Position numbers and translations under genes: made by a program. This document shows, in pieces, positions 45,858 to 56,683 of a stretch of DNA of 64,000 nt (position 1 is its first letter; each line of letters begins with the position of its first letter). The notes beneath the pieces were generated by a model. It searched no databases. It worked only from the letters and a program-made list of their open reading frames with translations, and was not told the origin of the DNA. This stretch comes from Sporosarcina sp. (lineage in GTDB: Bacteria > Bacillota > Bacilli > Bacillales_A > Planococcaceae), in assembly GCA_029263895.1 (NCBI GenBank), contig JARIDO010000035.1, positions 124,001-188,000 on the forward strand, in the 5' to 3' direction.

Positions 45858-47489
45858 TTACCCTCTTGTACCAAGAACAGCTTCTGCAATATTTACAGCG
45901 TGGTCACCAACGCGTTCTAAGTTTGAAACAATATCTACGAATACAATACCCGCTTGTGCACTACAATCCCCGTCATTTAACCTGACAATATGATTTTTTC
46001 TAAATTTCCGTTCCATCTTATCAATTAAATCTTCTTTCTCTGTAACGGAACGCGCTAAATCTACATCACCTAAGTTAAGACATTCGACTGCTCTAGCGAC
46101 TGTTTCAATTGTCAATGTAAACATTTCGGTAAGGTCATCCATTGCGCCCGTCGTTAATTTAACTCGGTTAACGTCTCGGAAATCAATTAATTCAACAATG
46201 TTTTCAAAATGATCACCAATACGTTCAATATCTCTTACTGTATCCATCAGAACCATATGTCGATTCGATTCTAATGGAGAAATGCTGTACGCAGAAATTT
46301 CAATTAAGTAATCGGTTATTTTTCGATCCAAATTATTAATAGCATCTTCTATTTGATACGCAGTTTCTGCATATTTTTTATTTCCTGTTTTTAAATATTC
46401 AAATGTTTTTTCTAATCCTTGCACACTGAATTCACCCATGCGAATGATTTCTTCCTTCGCCTGTCCAATTGCTACAGATGGCGCTTGATCAATAAAATGT
46501 CGATCTAAATGCTTCGGCTTGTACTCAATTGTTACATCTTCACCAGGTATGATTTTAGTTACAAAATACGCCCATGTCCCGATTAGAGGAAACTGAAGGA
46601 TTGTATTTGCAACATTGAAAGAGCCATGTGCAAAAGCAATTTGCATTTTACTTTCAAGATGCAACAGTGCTGAAATCCATTCTACATAAGCAGTGAATGG
46701 TATTAGAAGTAACATAAAGACAACTGTTCCTACGATGTTAAAAAGTACATGTGCAGCTGCAGCTCGTTTAGCTGCAATTGATGCACCAATTGAAGCAAGG
46801 ACAGCTGTAATCGTCGTACCAATATTATCACCAAACAAAATAGGCAATGCACCGTTAATGTTAATAAGGTTTTCAGCATATAAGCCTTGTAATATACCTA
46901 CCGTTGCACTTGAACTTTGAACAACCAATGTAAAGATTGTTCCAACGACAACACTCAGCATTGGCTGGTCGCTCATAGAAATCATTAAATCTGTAAAACC
47001 TTGAAGACTTCTTAATGGTTTCATACCCTCACTCATTAATTCTAAGCCTAGGAATAGTCCACCAAACCCGAAAATGACTTCACCAAAGTTTCGCGTTTTT
47101 GTATTCTTAATAAAAAATATTAAAAAAGCACCGAACGCCATTATTGGAAGTGCATATGCGCCCACATCAAGACCGATAATAAACGCAGTAATGGTCGTTC
47201 CAATATTCGCCCCCATAATAACACCAATCGCTTGTCTGAGTGACATAAAACCAGCACTCACAAGTCCAACAGTAATAACGGTCGTGCCTGAACTTGATTG
47301 GATTAATACTGTAACGATAATCCCAACTAATACACCCATAAAAGGATTTGTAGTAAATCGATCTAAGATTGTACGTAATCGATCTCCTGCGGTCTTCTGA
47401 AGTCCGTCACCCATATACTTAATTGCAAACAGGAATATTCCTAGTCCGCCAAGAAATTGAAAAATCATTTCCTGCCAATTAATCTCCAT
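45858..47489 (-). CDS. Na/Pi cotransporter family protein (NptA/PhoU-domain type)
   Basis: 543 residues. N-terminal transporter domain with two inverted QSSS repeats (LIQSSSGTTVITVG, VVQSSSATVGILQG; about 63-70 and 188-195) and NIGTT motifs, eight or more helices. C-terminal PhoU-like helical domain (about 345-543, MVLMDTVRDIERIGDHFENIVELIDF). It probably imports phosphate with sodium or exports it. In B. subtilis the pst phosphate operon lies in this general region and is absent here. GGAGG ribosome site. Confidence 0.88.
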   Translation of the reverse strand: MEINWQEMIFQFLGGLGIFLFAIKYMGDGLQKTAGDRLRTILDRFTTNPFMGVLVGIIVTVLIQSSSGTTVITVGLVSAGFMSLRQAIGVIMGANIGTTITAFIIGLDVGAYALPIMAFGAFLIFFIKNTKTRNFGEVIFGFGGLFLGLELMSEGMKPLRSLQGFTDLMISMSDQPMLSVVVGTIFTLVVQSSSATVGILQGLYAENLININGALPILFGDNIGTTITAVLASIGASIAAKRAAAAHVLFNIVGTVVFMLLLIPFTAYVEWISALLHLESKMQIAFAHGSFNVANTILQFPLIGTWAYFVTKIIPGEDVTIEYKPKHLDRHFIDQAPSVAIGQAKEEIIRMGEFSVQGLEKTFEYLKTGNKKYAETAYQIEDAINNLDRKITDYLIEISAYSISPLESNRHMVLMDTVRDIERIGDHFENIVELIDFRDVNRVKLTTGAMDDLTEMFTLTIETVARAVECLNLGDVDLARSVTEKEDLIDKMERKFRKNHIVRLNDGDCSAQAGIVFVDIVSNLERVGDHAVNIAEAVLGTRG

Positions 47490-47685
47490 TCAAGTGTCAA
47501 CCTCCATTTATATGTAGTTGTTCTCCTTATTATGCAAATAACGAAAGTGAATTGTAAATAGGACAAACCCAATCTTTACATAGCCTTTACAATCGAAAGG
47601 ATTTGACAATATTATGGATTCATTCACTAATCACCAATTTCATCAATTAAAATGGTAAACTGAAGAATAGTTAGGAGGTTTGTCT

Positions 47686-48189
47686 GTGAAGTTTCACCAA
47701 TTATTTATAGCTGCTATACTCGAACCAAAAAAACTTGCAGCATTTCGATTATTACCTATCGGAAAAGTTATTCGATATGTTTTTTATTTTATTCTTTTCA
47801 TGACTTTGCTTTCTATATCTCGCTATAGTCTCGATGACTATTCTATTTTTGATGCTTCCATGGAACTACAAGAATATATAGAGACAATTGGTTGGTTAAT
47901 CTACCCTGTTGCATTTATTTTACAGTTAATCATTAGTACATTTTATATTTTCTTTCGAATTACATTTTTCGCTACCCTCGGTTTTTACTTATTGAAAGTT
48001 AATAAAAGACGTGGTGAATACCGCCATATATGGAGAACGTCCGCATTTGCAATTACGGTTCCACTAATCGTGTCAATTTGCTTAGACTTATTCTCACTTT
48101 TTCCGAATCAAATTATATGGATAACTTCAACCATCCATTTACTTTACATTGTTTTCGCACTCTATTATTATCCTAAAGTGAAGAAATAA
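47686..48189 (+). CDS. yqgB: DUF1189 family membrane protein YqgB
   Basis: 167 residues, four to five transmembrane helices, N-terminal KFHQLFIAAILEPKKLAAFRLLPIGKVIRYVFYFILF with the basic patch of DUF1189. GTG start after AGGAGG. Function unknown; in the YqgB position upstream of a YqgA-like gene. Confidence 0.8.
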   Translation: MKFHQLFIAAILEPKKLAAFRLLPIGKVIRYVFYFILFMTLLSISRYSLDDYSIFDASMELQEYIETIGWLIYPVAFILQLIISTFYIFFRITFFATLGFYLLKVNKRRGEYRHIWRTSAFAITVPLIVSICLDLFSLFPNQIIWITSTIHLLYIVFALYYYPKVKK

Positions 48190-48237
48190 TGCATATTTAT
48201 CTTTCTTAAGCATACATTTGTCTTGAGGAGGGGTTAT

Positions 48238-48579
48238 ATGAGAATACTATTATTAGCCATTTTACTTTTCGCAACAATCCATTTCGTTCGGCTAGACTTA
48301 GCTGAAGGCACCATAAAACTCGCCTCATTTGCAAATGAACCACCTCAGTGTGATGAGGAATTCAATGTGAAGTCTATCCCGATAACAACTGTCAAAGGGG
48401 ATTCAATTGAAACGCTATTTGCCCTGTACCCTATTGAAAATTCAAATTTCATGGAACGATTAACTTTGTTTTATAAATTAAATCCACACTTGCAAAATCA
48501 ACAACTCATTGGGGGTCAACAAATCGACTTGCCTTTAACGCTCGAACAAATCCATAAATGTAGTAATACTACGAGATAA
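48238..48579 (+). CDS. Secreted LysM-like protein (YqgA-like)
   Basis: 113 residues. A signal or anchor helix (about 3-20), a mature start APQCDEEFN-like region, then VKGDSIETLFALYPIENSNFMERLTLFYKLNPHLQNQQLIGGQQIDLPL, which follows the LysM pattern (G-D-S...L...NP....I.GQ.I.LP). It may bind cell wall. ATG 48238 after GAGGAGG. Position resembles yqgA, but I am not sure of identity. Confidence 0.6.
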   Translation: MRILLLAILLFATIHFVRLDLAEGTIKLASFANEPPQCDEEFNVKSIPITTVKGDSIETLFALYPIENSNFMERLTLFYKLNPHLQNQQLIGGQQIDLPLTLEQIHKCSNTTR

Positions 48580-48683
48580 GGGGTGTCCCTTGTCTTTTTA
48601 CTATATAAGTTGATAAAATAGAAGAAGTTGTATTGTACGGTCAATGCTAAATACAGCATTTGCCCATTAAGGAGAGAGTTAAG

Positions 48684-49808
48684 ATGAATGAAATGTTACA
48701 CAGATCAAAGACCCGTCCTGTCCGAGTTGGAAATTTAACAATAGGCGGAAGTGACGAGTTATTCATACAAAGTATGACTACAACAAAAACCCATGACGTT
48801 GAGGCGACAGTAGCAGAAATATTACGTCTTGAAGAGGCTGGTTGCCAAATCGTCAGAGTCGCTTGTCCAGATGAACGTGCTGCCTACTCAATTGGGGAAA
48901 TTAAAAAAAGAATTAATATTCCACTCGTTGTGGATATTCACTTTGACTATAAGCTTGCACTAATAGCCATCGAACAAGGTGCCGACAAAATCCGCATAAA
49001 CCCTGGAAATATCGGACGTCAACACAAAGTAGAAGCAGTTGTAAATGCTGCAAAAGCTAAAGGTATTCCGATTCGTATCGGCGTAAATGCTGGTTCTCTT
49101 GAAAAGAAAATATTAGAAAAATACGGTTATCCAACAGCGGATGGTATGGTTGAAAGTGCCCTTCACCACATAAAGATTTTAGAAGATCTAGATTTTCATG
49201 ATATTATCGTTTCTTTAAAGGCATCAGATGTTAACTTAGCTGTTGAAGCATATAAGAAAGCCTCTGCTGCATTTGACTACCCTCTTCACTTAGGGATAAC
49301 TGAATCTGGAACTTTGTTTGCAGGTTCTATTAAAAGTGCTGCCGGTCTAGGTACGTTATTGTCTGCTGGCATCGGTAATACAATGCGCGTTTCGCTTAGT
49401 GCTGATCCTGTTCAAGAAGTCAAAGTTGCACGCGAGTTATTAAAAGTATTCGGCCTTTCATCGAACGCAGCAACGTTAATTTCATGTCCGACTTGTGGTC
49501 GTATCGAAATCGATTTAATCGCTATTGCAAATGAAGTTGAAGAATATATATCAACGATTAAGGCTCCTTTAAAGGTAGCTGTTCTCGGTTGTGCTGTGAA
49601 CGGACCTGGTGAAGCTCGCGAGGCAGATATAGGTATCGCAGGAGCTCGTGGTGAAGGCCTCCTCTTTATGAAAGGGGAAATTGTTCGTAAAGTACCGGAA
49701 GCAACAATGGTAGATGAATTAAAGATTGAAATTGATAAACTTGCAGCTGAGTATTTTGAAAATAAACGACAAGAAGAATTATTACTCCAAAGTGGACATA
49801 CAGAATGA
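48684..49808 (+). CDS. ispG: 4-hydroxy-3-methylbut-2-enyl diphosphate synthase (flavodoxin)
   Basis: 374 residues. TIM-barrel N-domain ([40 protein letters not shown]) and C-terminal 4Fe-4S domain with SCPTCGR and [10 protein letters not shown] (cluster Cys3/Glu). Penultimate step of the MEP pathway; dxs and ispH are also in this window. ATG 48684 after AAGGAGAG. Confidence 0.97.
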   Translation: MNEMLHRSKTRPVRVGNLTIGGSDELFIQSMTTTKTHDVEATVAEILRLEEAGCQIVRVACPDERAAYSIGEIKKRINIPLVVDIHFDYKLALIAIEQGADKIRINPGNIGRQHKVEAVVNAAKAKGIPIRIGVNAGSLEKKILEKYGYPTADGMVESALHHIKILEDLDFHDIIVSLKASDVNLAVEAYKKASAAFDYPLHLGITESGTLFAGSIKSAAGLGTLLSAGIGNTMRVSLSADPVQEVKVARELLKVFGLSSNAATLISCPTCGRIEIDLIAIANEVEEYISTIKAPLKVAVLGCAVNGPGEAREADIGIAGARGEGLLFMKGEIVRKVPEATMVDELKIEIDKLAAEYFENKRQEELLLQSGHTE

Positions 49809-50386
49809 GACAGTATCGGTTCGGAATTGATATAGACGGAACTGTTACTTGTCCTACATCATTACTTCCACATATTAACGCACACTTCGGCTGTGAATTA
49901 ATACTGGATGATATTAAAGAATATGATCTAACAAAAGCATTCCCTGTCGAAGAAGAAGATTTTTATACATGGTATAAAACAGTAGAAGCATCTATCTATG
50001 CTTGTTCTCCTCCACAAGAACACGCTAAATATGTTCTTGAGAACTGGAAGTCGCAATTTGAGTTGTTTTATATTTCCGCAAGAGGTAATCACGTCTATGA
50101 CGAAACCATTGAATGGTTTAATCGCCAAGAGATTCCCTATGACCAAATCGAATTAATTGGTAGTCATTATAAAATTGAAGCGGCAAAGAAATTCAATGTG
50201 GATGCTTTTTTTGAGGACAAGCATGACAATGCTGTTGATATTCACGAAGAACTCAATATCCCTGTCCTTCTCTTTGATACGCCCTACAATCGCATGCCTA
50301 TTCCTGAGGGTGTAATTAGAGTTTACGATTGGAAGCAAGCTGATGAAGAAATCGGTAAGCTCTTCCCGCTAAATATTACTTCTTAA
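49805..50386 (+). CDS. yqfW: HAD-family 5'-nucleotidase-like protein YqfW
   Basis: 193 residues. HAD motif I at the N-terminus [11 protein letters not shown] (Asp nucleophile), motif II in YISARGN, and motif III/IV in [12 protein letters not shown]. Probably a deoxyribonucleotide or sugar-phosphate phosphatase. The ATG overlaps the ispG stop (ATGA), so the two are coupled. Confidence 0.85.
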   Translation: MRQYRFGIDIDGTVTCPTSLLPHINAHFGCELILDDIKEYDLTKAFPVEEEDFYTWYKTVEASIYACSPPQEHAKYVLENWKSQFELFYISARGNHVYDETIEWFNRQEIPYDQIELIGSHYKIEAAKKFNVDAFFEDKHDNAVDIHEELNIPVLLFDTPYNRMPIPEGVIRVYDWKQADEEIGKLFPLNITS

Positions 50387-50391
50387 ATGTT

Positions 50392-50429
50392 AAAAAGAGA
50401 ACAAACCTCTTAAGGTTTGTTCTCTTTTT
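50392..50429. terminator. Bidirectional terminator between yqfW and zur
   Basis: Perfect 17-bp stem AAAAAGAGAACAAACCT with its complement around CTTA. Confidence 0.9.
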
Positions 50430-50842
50430 CATAACACGCAGTTTGGACAGGTTCCGTAAACTTCAAACTTATGCCCTTCTATCTCATAGTTAGGAAGATT
50501 TAACGCAATCATTTCCATCGGACAATGAGGGATGCTCTTGGTTTTACCGCAAGTTCTACAAATAAAATGATGATGATGAACGCCCACATTACATTGCATT
50601 CTAAAATTCCTCTCACCATTTAAATCTGTTTCTTCCAGTATTCCTAATTCTACGAACGTTGCTAAATTTCGATATATTGTATCAAAACTAATACCTGGAT
50701 TGTCAGGCTCTAAAAAGTTCCGTACTTCTAATGCAGTCATATATCGATCATTTGAAGAAAAAAACTGAAGGATTGTTTCTCTGTTTTTCGTTCGTTTAAA
50801 CTGACTATCTTGTAAAATACGCCATGCTTCATCTAAACTCAC
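50429..50842 (-). CDS. zur: Zinc uptake regulator Zur (Fur family)
   Basis: 137 residues. N-terminal winged helix (about 15-80, SFDTIYRNLATFVELGILEE) and metal domain with HHHHF, CRTCGKTKSIPHC and a C-terminal CPNC (structural zinc). Zinc-loaded Zur represses zinc uptake. Its position as third gene of znuC–znuB–zur and the Zur box upstream of znuC identify the subtype among Fur proteins. Confidence 0.92.
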   Translation of the reverse strand: MSLDEAWRILQDSQFKRTKNRETILQFFSSNDRYMTALEVRNFLEPDNPGISFDTIYRNLATFVELGILEETDLNGERNFRMQCNVGVHHHHFICRTCGKTKSIPHCPMEMIALNLPNYEIEGHKFEVYGTCPNCVL

Positions 50843-51705
50843 AGAACCCCCTCCTTACTCAATAATTTACGAGGTTTTTGTTGTAGTCTTTTCCATCCCA
50901 ATACAAACATCAACATCATTATTGAAGTAATCACAATGGTACCACCTGGCGCAATATCCATATAATATGCAGCTATTAACCCAATCACGACAGCTGATTC
51001 ACCAAAAATGATTGAGTAAATCATTGCGCCTTTAAAGCTTTTTGCAATTTGAATTGCAGCGGCTACAGGAATCGTCATTAAAGATGATACTAGCAATATA
51101 CCGACTATACGCATGGATGCACCAATAACAAGTGCAGTTATTACCATAAAGCCGATTTGAATATATTTTGAATTAACTCCAGCAACTTTTGCGTATTCTT
51201 GATCAAATGAAATCGCAAATAACTCTTTTGAAAAGAAGTAAATATAAAGAATAACTACTAGCGCTATAACAACAACAATGAATAAATCCTGTTTGCTAAC
51301 TGCTGATACTGAACCAAACAAATAACCAATTAAATCTGAACCGAATCCTTTAGACAAGGAAATAAAAATAGCACCGAGACCAATACCCGTCGATAAAATA
51401 ATTGGAATTGCCAATTCTTCATAATGTCGATAGGCTCCTCTAAGCCTTTCAATTAGTAAAGAACCGCCTACAGCAGATACAATCCCTAAATATACAGGGT
51501 TTAATGCTGCAAGAAATAAAAACTGTTGACTCAAATATAAACTACCCGCTATACCAGCGAGAGCGACATGACTCAATGCATCTGCAATAAGCGCAAGACG
51601 TCTAACAACAATAAATAAGCCTAATAAAGGAGCAATAATACCAATAATTAATCCGGATAAAAATGCATTTTGAAGAAATTCATATGTCGTCAAAGCATGA
51701 ATCAT
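50839..51705 (-). CDS. znuB: Zinc ABC transporter permease ZnuB
   Basis: 288 residues with eight or nine transmembrane helices; ABC-3 family sequence with RRLALIADALSHVALAGIA and IVGILLVSSLMTIPVAAA. Overlaps zur by four bases and znuC by four. The substrate-binding lipoprotein ZnuA is not adjacent. Confidence 0.92.
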   Translation of the reverse strand: MIHALTTYEFLQNAFLSGLIIGIIAPLLGLFIVVRRLALIADALSHVALAGIAGSLYLSQQFLFLAALNPVYLGIVSAVGGSLLIERLRGAYRHYEELAIPIILSTGIGLGAIFISLSKGFGSDLIGYLFGSVSAVSKQDLFIVVVIALVVILYIYFFSKELFAISFDQEYAKVAGVNSKYIQIGFMVITALVIGASMRIVGILLVSSLMTIPVAAAIQIAKSFKGAMIYSIIFGESAVVIGLIAAYYMDIAPGGTIVITSIMMLMFVLGWKRLQQKPRKLLSKEGVL

Positions 51706-52472
51706 GATTGTACCTCCTTATGGCTTTGATGGACACGTCTAACCGGATGTCCGTACCATTTTGAAATATCAACCTCATCCATTTTTGTATAATCGGCTTG
51801 TATCCCATGAAAATGCATCGTTTTATTTAAACAAGCAACATGAGTTGCAAGTTCAGTTACAAGATCAATTTCATGTGTAACGATTACAATAGCGAGACCG
51901 TGTTCCCTATTTAACTCATTAAGCATAGAATAAAACGATGCAACATTTTGCTGATCTATTCCAACTGTGGGTTCGTCCATAATTAGTAGTTCCGGGTCAC
52001 CTACAAGCGCACGTGCGATAAAGACTCGCTGTTGTTGTCCACCGGATAATTCCCCGATATTATTTTCCGCAAAATTAGACATACCGACAATTTCTAGCGC
52101 TTCCATTGCCTTAGCAATATCGTTCTTGTTAAACCGTTTATATAAACCTTTTTTTCGAGTTAATCCACTTCTAACAACTTCTACTACTGTTGCCGGAAAT
52201 CCAGAATTAAACGAGTTCGACTTTTGAGAAACATAACCGATTCGTTCTCTCTTCTTAAATGATTCAAGTGGTGCACCAAATAGCTTAATAGTACCACTAC
52301 TAGGTTTTAGTAATCCCAAAACAATATTGAGTAACGTAGACTTACCAGATCCATTAGGTCCAATTAACGCCCAAAATTCGCCCTTATTTACCGTTAGATT
52401 AATATCTTTTAATATCGATGACTGTCCATAATTAAAACTAACGTCATCTAGTTGTATCAATAAGTTATTCAT
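51702..52472 (-). CDS. znuC: Zinc ABC transporter ATP-binding protein ZnuC
   Basis: 256 residues. Walker A GPNGSGKS, Q-loop YVSQKS, signature LSGGQQQR, Walker B LLIMDEPTVG and His switch VTHEID. First gene of the zinc operon; AAAGGA ribosome site eight bases before the ATG. Confidence 0.94.
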   Translation of the reverse strand: MNNLLIQLDDVSFNYGQSSILKDINLTVNKGEFWALIGPNGSGKSTLLNIVLGLLKPSSGTIKLFGAPLESFKKRERIGYVSQKSNSFNSGFPATVVEVVRSGLTRKKGLYKRFNKNDIAKAMEALEIVGMSNFAENNIGELSGGQQQRVFIARALVGDPELLIMDEPTVGIDQQNVASFYSMLNELNREHGLAIVIVTHEIDLVTELATHVACLNKTMHFHGIQADYTKMDEVDISKWYGHPVRRVHQSHKEVQS

Positions 52473-52489
52473 TCAAGTAGTCCTTTCTT

Positions 52490-52548
52490 AAATAGGAACG
52501 ATTACGATTCACTTTGTAAATTATAAGCTACAGTAATAGGAATTACAA
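52490..52548 (-). promoter_or_regulatory. znuC promoter with Zur box
   Basis: On the minus strand TTGTAA (52543-52548), 17 bp, TATAAT (52520-52525). Just past the -10, 52490-52510 reads AAAT-x-G-xx-A-A, then ATTACGATT, matching 16 of the 20 defined positions of the palindromic Bacillus Zur operator (AAATCGTAAT-N-ATTACGATTT). Binding there would block transcription start. yqfT runs the other way from 52578. Confidence 0.65.
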
Positions 52549-52577
52549 ATGATTAAGATTGTAGAAAGGATGGAAAA

Positions 52578-52823
52578 GTGGATTATGCTCATTTTTTAAA
52601 TGAAGTGAAAACTAAAAGTGACCATGAAGTACAACAATTAGCCATGAAATATGGATTACCTCTCACTAGTAAAGAGATTAGAGGACTTAGACCTTTACTA
52701 GATCACATTTCCTTTCATTGGTTATTTACAGGAGTACCTGACAGTTTCATATCCAAAGTTGAGTCAGTTTTAGGTAAAGAAAAAACGGATTATTTATTTC
52801 GTAAATATATGGATACAATTTAA
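52578..52823 (+). CDS. yqfT: DUF2624 protein YqfT
   Basis: 81 residues, helical, KYGLPLTSKEIRGLRPLLDHISFHWLFTGVPDSFISKV, as in DUF2624/YqfT. GTG start after AAAGGA. Divergent from znuC. Function unknown. Confidence 0.8.
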   Translation: MDYAHFLNEVKTKSDHEVQQLAMKYGLPLTSKEIRGLRPLLDHISFHWLFTGVPDSFISKVESVLGKEKTDYLFRKYMDTI

Positions 52824-52838
52824 ATATATATTCACCAT

Positions 52839-52879
52839 AAAAAACCACCTTTTAATTTGTTAATCAAAAGGTGGTTTTT
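52839..52879. terminator. Bidirectional terminator between yqfT and nfo
   Basis: Stem AAAAACCACCTTTT with its complement AAAAGGTGGTTTTT between convergent genes. Confidence 0.85.
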
Positions 52880-52882
52880 GCA

Positions 52883-53788
52883 TTATTTTCTTAATGCGTC
52901 GATCTTTTCGGGCTGAAATTTATTCGATTTAAACATTTCAATTTCAAATTCATATGGTGCTTTTTTATTTTTAGGATCTTCTCCTACAAATGGTGTCTCC
53001 AAAATTTTTGGTATAGATACAAAATCTTCATGATGGACGATATAGTTTAGAGGATCAAATCCTATTTGACCAAAACCGATATTTTCGTGTCGATCTTTCA
53101 TAGCCCCGCAACTATTTTTACTATCATTTACGTGGATGACGGAGATGCGATCTTTACCTACAATCTGATTGAATTCTTTGAGAACACCTTCAAAATCATT
53201 AACGATATCGTAACCAGCATCATGAACGTGACACGTATCAAAACAGACTGATAGCCGCTCATTGTTTTTTACTCCATCAATAATTTGGGCAATCTCATCA
53301 AAGTTACGTCCACATTCAGTCCCTTTACCTGCCATTGTTTCAAGCGCAATACGTACGGGATAATCTTGTGAAAGAACTTCATTTAGACCTTCGATTATTT
53401 TTGCGATTCCAACATCTTTACCTGCCCCGACATGCGCACCAGGATGAAGTACAATTTGATTTGCTCCAAGAGCGGCAGTACGTTCAATTTCCTTTTGTAG
53501 GAAATCTACACCTAATGCGAAGGTTTCAGGTTTAGTTGTATTTGCAATGTTGATGATATATGGAGCGTGAACGACAATATTAGATAGGTCATTTTCCTTC
53601 ATATGTGAAATTCCAGCATCAATATTTAATTCTTCGATAGGTTTACGTCTAGTGTTTTGGGGTGCACCTGTGTAAATCATAAATGTTTTTGCTCCGTAGC
53701 TTGCTGCTTCTTCACTTGAGCCTAATAGCATTTTTTTACCACTCATGGATACATGTGAACCTATTAAAAGTTGTTTAGAATTACTCAT
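52883..53788 (-). CDS. nfo: Endonuclease IV (deoxyribonuclease IV)
   Basis: 301 residues, TIM barrel with zinc ligands in [36 protein letters not shown] and [25 protein letters not shown]. Cuts at abasic sites in base-excision repair. The ATG overlaps the cshB stop. Confidence 0.96.
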   Translation of the reverse strand: MSNSKQLLIGSHVSMSGKKMLLGSSEEAASYGAKTFMIYTGAPQNTRRKPIEELNIDAGISHMKENDLSNIVVHAPYIINIANTTKPETFALGVDFLQKEIERTAALGANQIVLHPGAHVGAGKDVGIAKIIEGLNEVLSQDYPVRIALETMAGKGTECGRNFDEIAQIIDGVKNNERLSVCFDTCHVHDAGYDIVNDFEGVLKEFNQIVGKDRISVIHVNDSKNSCGAMKDRHENIGFGQIGFDPLNYIVHHEDFVSIPKILETPFVGEDPKNKKAPYEFEIEMFKSNKFQPEKIDALRK

Positions 53789-55080
53789 TTTTTTCGTGTA
53801 ATTCTCCTTTCCCGTTTCTTGATTTTAGCAACTTGTTCAGCCATCTTCTTTTTATAACCGGGTTTTACTTTAGCAGGTTTTTGTACGATTGAATTCGCTT
53901 TTTTATCAATTGAATCTTCTTGTTTAACACGATTTTGACGTGCATGACGTTCTTTTACCTCAACCCATTCACCATCTTTAACTTCTTCGTGTACAAAAGG
54001 AATACCCATTTTTTCAATGCGGACAACTTTATCATCTTCAGAAGGTTCGTATAAAGTAATCGCAGTTCCTATATTACCAGCTCTAGCTGTTCTACCCACA
54101 CGATGAATAAAAAACTCAAGATCATCTGGAAGTTCATAGTTAATTACATGACTGACTCCTGGGATATCAATGCCCCTTGCAGCCAAATCTGTTGCAACAA
54201 TGTATTGAAAATCAAGATCCCTAATTTGCTTCATCATTCGTGTACGTTCTCTTGGCGACAAATCACCATGAATCCTTCCAGTTTTAACACCATGTTCAGC
54301 TAGATAGTTCGCAAGTGCATCCGCATTTTGCCTTGTGTTTGTGAAAATAATTGCTAAGTATGGATTGATACCAGTCATAACCTGTAGCAACTTTTTTCGC
54401 TTATGCATGCTACGTACAGGAACAAGTGAATAGTGCATTCCTTCGGTTAAAGGCTTTCGTTCACCAATTTTCACGTGAACAGGAGAATTCATATATTTTA
54501 ATAAAAATGGTTTTAATTTTTCAGGAATTGTCGCAGAAAACACATACATTTCTAGATTTGCAGGCATTCTAGAAGCGAATTTATCAATGTCCTCTACAAA
54601 CCCCATATCAAATGCAAGATCAGCTTCGTCAATAACTAGAATAGAGGCTGTATGAATATCTAGCGCACCATTTTCAGCCATATCATTAATCCGTCCAGGG
54701 GTTCCAACAATAATATGAGGATTCGACTTTAACTTCACGATTGATCGTTGTTTATCTGTTCCGCCTATTAAAAGAGTACTTCGAACAGCAGTACCTGTTA
54801 TCATTTTTTCTAGTTCATTAAATAATTGTGTTGCAAGTTCCCTTGTTGGTGCAGTAATGACAGCTTGAAGTTGATCAATCGTTTCATTTGTTCGCTCTAC
54901 AACTGGTATAAGAAAACTATGTGATTTACCCGTACCTGTATGGGCCTGTCCAATTGCATTTGTCCCTTTTAAAATAAGGGGCATGATTTCTTTTTGGATC
55001 GGTGTCGGATTTTCAAAACCGAGCCTCCCGATTGCTTCGCGTAAAGATGGTTTAAATTGATAATCTGTAAATTTCGACAT
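53785..55080 (-). CDS. cshB: DEAD-box RNA helicase CshB
   Basis: 431 residues. Q motif, motif [15 protein letters not shown], motif [15 protein letters not shown] (VFSATIP), and [10 protein letters not shown], followed by a basic C-terminal tail ([26 protein letters not shown]). Cold-shock associated RNA helicase of the YqfR type. Confidence 0.94.
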   Translation of the reverse strand: MSKFTDYQFKPSLREAIGRLGFENPTPIQKEIMPLILKGTNAIGQAHTGTGKSHSFLIPVVERTNETIDQLQAVITAPTRELATQLFNELEKMITGTAVRSTLLIGGTDKQRSIVKLKSNPHIIVGTPGRINDMAENGALDIHTASILVIDEADLAFDMGFVEDIDKFASRMPANLEMYVFSATIPEKLKPFLLKYMNSPVHVKIGERKPLTEGMHYSLVPVRSMHKRKKLLQVMTGINPYLAIIFTNTRQNADALANYLAEHGVKTGRIHGDLSPRERTRMMKQIRDLDFQYIVATDLAARGIDIPGVSHVINYELPDDLEFFIHRVGRTARAGNIGTAITLYEPSEDDKVVRIEKMGIPFVHEEVKDGEWVEVKERHARQNRVKQEDSIDKKANSIVQKPAKVKPGYKKKMAEQVAKIKKRERRITRKK

Positions 55081-55194
55081 ACTACTTCCTCCTCATATAT
55101 AACTCTATTGTAGCATGATTCCGTTCCACCGTATGCCATTTTTGCATAGTATACAATGTGAAAGTATATTTCAAACGTAAGAAAGGGGTTAATT

Positions 55195-55602
55195 ATGAGA
55201 TATGAGTCATTTTATCCGTTTACAAGAGAGCAATCATCGCCGTTCTCTTTAGGACAACCGAGCTTTGGACCTCCACCTCAAGGTAATCCGTCCCAACCAA
55301 ATATCTCTCCATTTCAAGGGGGAAATGCGCCTGTCGGTAATGGTTTTGGTAGCCCGGCACAAGGTTCTTCGAGAATGGAGACCTATATGCAAACAGCAAA
55401 TCGGTTTTTAAATACTGCACAACAATATGCTCCAGTAGTTCAACAATTCGCTCCAATGATGCAGAACTTACCCGCTATGTGGAAATTATATAAAGGATTC
55501 CAATCGCTACCAACGTCAGGTGCAGCATCTAGCGCCACTCAATCTAGTATTGCATCTAGTTCTGGAATTTCAATTCCCCGGATTTTTCAACCGCCCAATT
55601 GA
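55195..55602 (+). CDS. yqfQ: YqfQ/VrrA-like Pro-, Gln- and Gly-rich protein
   Basis: 135 residues, low complexity: a Pro/Gln/Gly-rich N-terminal half (SLGQPSFGPPPQGNPSQPN...), a central METYMQTANRFLNTAQQYAPVVQQFAPMMQNLPAMWKLYKGF core, and a Ser/Ala-rich tail. AAAGGGG ribosome site. In other Bacilli the VrrA repeat number varies between strains. Function unknown. Confidence 0.8.
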   Translation: MRYESFYPFTREQSSPFSLGQPSFGPPPQGNPSQPNISPFQGGNAPVGNGFGSPAQGSSRMETYMQTANRFLNTAQQYAPVVQQFAPMMQNLPAMWKLYKGFQSLPTSGAASSATQSSIASSSGISIPRIFQPPN

Positions 55603-55669
55603 GATTTTTGAAACAAGTGCCTCACTCCGCTATAATGTATAAGAGATACGTTTAGAGGAGTGGAACAAA

Positions 55670-56647
55670 ATGAAAGTGATGAAAATTTCGCCCAGAGGCT
55701 ATTGTTACGGTGTAGTCGATGCAATGATTATTGCTAGAAATGCGGCACTTGATAAATCGTTGCCAAGGCCAATCTATATATTAGGTATGATCGTTCATAA
55801 CAAACATGTAACGGATGCATTTGAAGAAGATGGCATCATTACACTAGATGGAGAAAACCGTTTAGAGATTCTTGAAAAAGTTGAAAAAGGTACAGTGATA
55901 TTCACAGCGCACGGCGTATCCCCGCAAGTACGTGAGTTGGCAAAACGTAAAGGTCTTGTTTCAATAGATGCTACTTGCCCTGATGTCACTGTCACGCATG
56001 ATTTAATAGAACAAAAAACAGCTGAAGGATACGGTATAATTTATATCGGTAAAAAAAATCATCCAGAACCTGAAGGTGCAATAGGTGTGGCACCTGATGA
56101 CGTTCATTTAATTGAAACACTTGAGGATGTTGAGAATCTTTCAGTTGAACACGATAAGTTGCTCGTAACAAACCAAACGACAATGAGTCAATGGGATGTC
56201 GTTCACATTATGGATGCACTAAAATTGAAATATCCACATATTGAAGTTCATAAAGAAATTTGTTTAGCAACACAAGTACGGCAAGAAGCTGTCGCCGAAC
56301 AAGCGGGTTCAGCTGATCTATTGCTAGTGGTCGGTGATCCAAAAAGTAATAACTCAAATCGACTAACACAAGTATCCGTTGAAATCGCGAACACTCCTTC
56401 ATATCGAATTTCAGATGTATCTGAATTAGATATTTCATGGTTAGATGGAGTTGAAACAGTGGCTGTAACTGCAGGTGCTTCTACACCAACATTAATTGTA
56501 AGGGAAGTTATTGCATTCCTTGAAAACTTCGATGTATCTAATCCTGATACGCATGAACCTATACGGAAATTTGAAATTAAAAAAATATTACCGAAAATAA
56601 AAAATCCAACACCCGTTACACGTATTGAACCATACACAAATCGTTAA
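55670..56647 (+). CDS. ispH: 4-hydroxy-3-methylbut-2-enyl diphosphate reductase
   Basis: 325 residues. Iron-sulfur Cys residues in [20 protein letters not shown], and [13 protein letters not shown]; His motifs VHNKHV and FTAHGVSP. Last step of the MEP pathway, yielding IPP and DMAPP. GAGGAG site before ATG 55670. Confidence 0.96.
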   Translation: MKVMKISPRGYCYGVVDAMIIARNAALDKSLPRPIYILGMIVHNKHVTDAFEEDGIITLDGENRLEILEKVEKGTVIFTAHGVSPQVRELAKRKGLVSIDATCPDVTVTHDLIEQKTAEGYGIIYIGKKNHPEPEGAIGVAPDDVHLIETLEDVENLSVEHDKLLVTNQTTMSQWDVVHIMDALKLKYPHIEVHKEICLATQVRQEAVAEQAGSADLLLVVGDPKSNNSNRLTQVSVEIANTPSYRISDVSELDISWLDGVETVAVTAGASTPTLIVREVIAFLENFDVSNPDTHEPIRKFEIKKILPKIKNPTPVTRIEPYTNR

Positions 56648-56683
56648 AAAACGGCCATCCGAATTTTTCGGATGGCCGTTTTT
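56646..56683. terminator. Bidirectional terminator between ispH and yqfO
   Basis: Perfect stem AAAAACGGCCATCCGAA with its complement and a T-rich 4-base loop. Confidence 0.9.

Noticed and set aside
55195-55602. VrrA-like low-complexity gene as a tandem DNA repeat array
   Set aside because: The protein is Pro/Gln/Gly-rich, but I see no clean tandem nucleotide repeat here.
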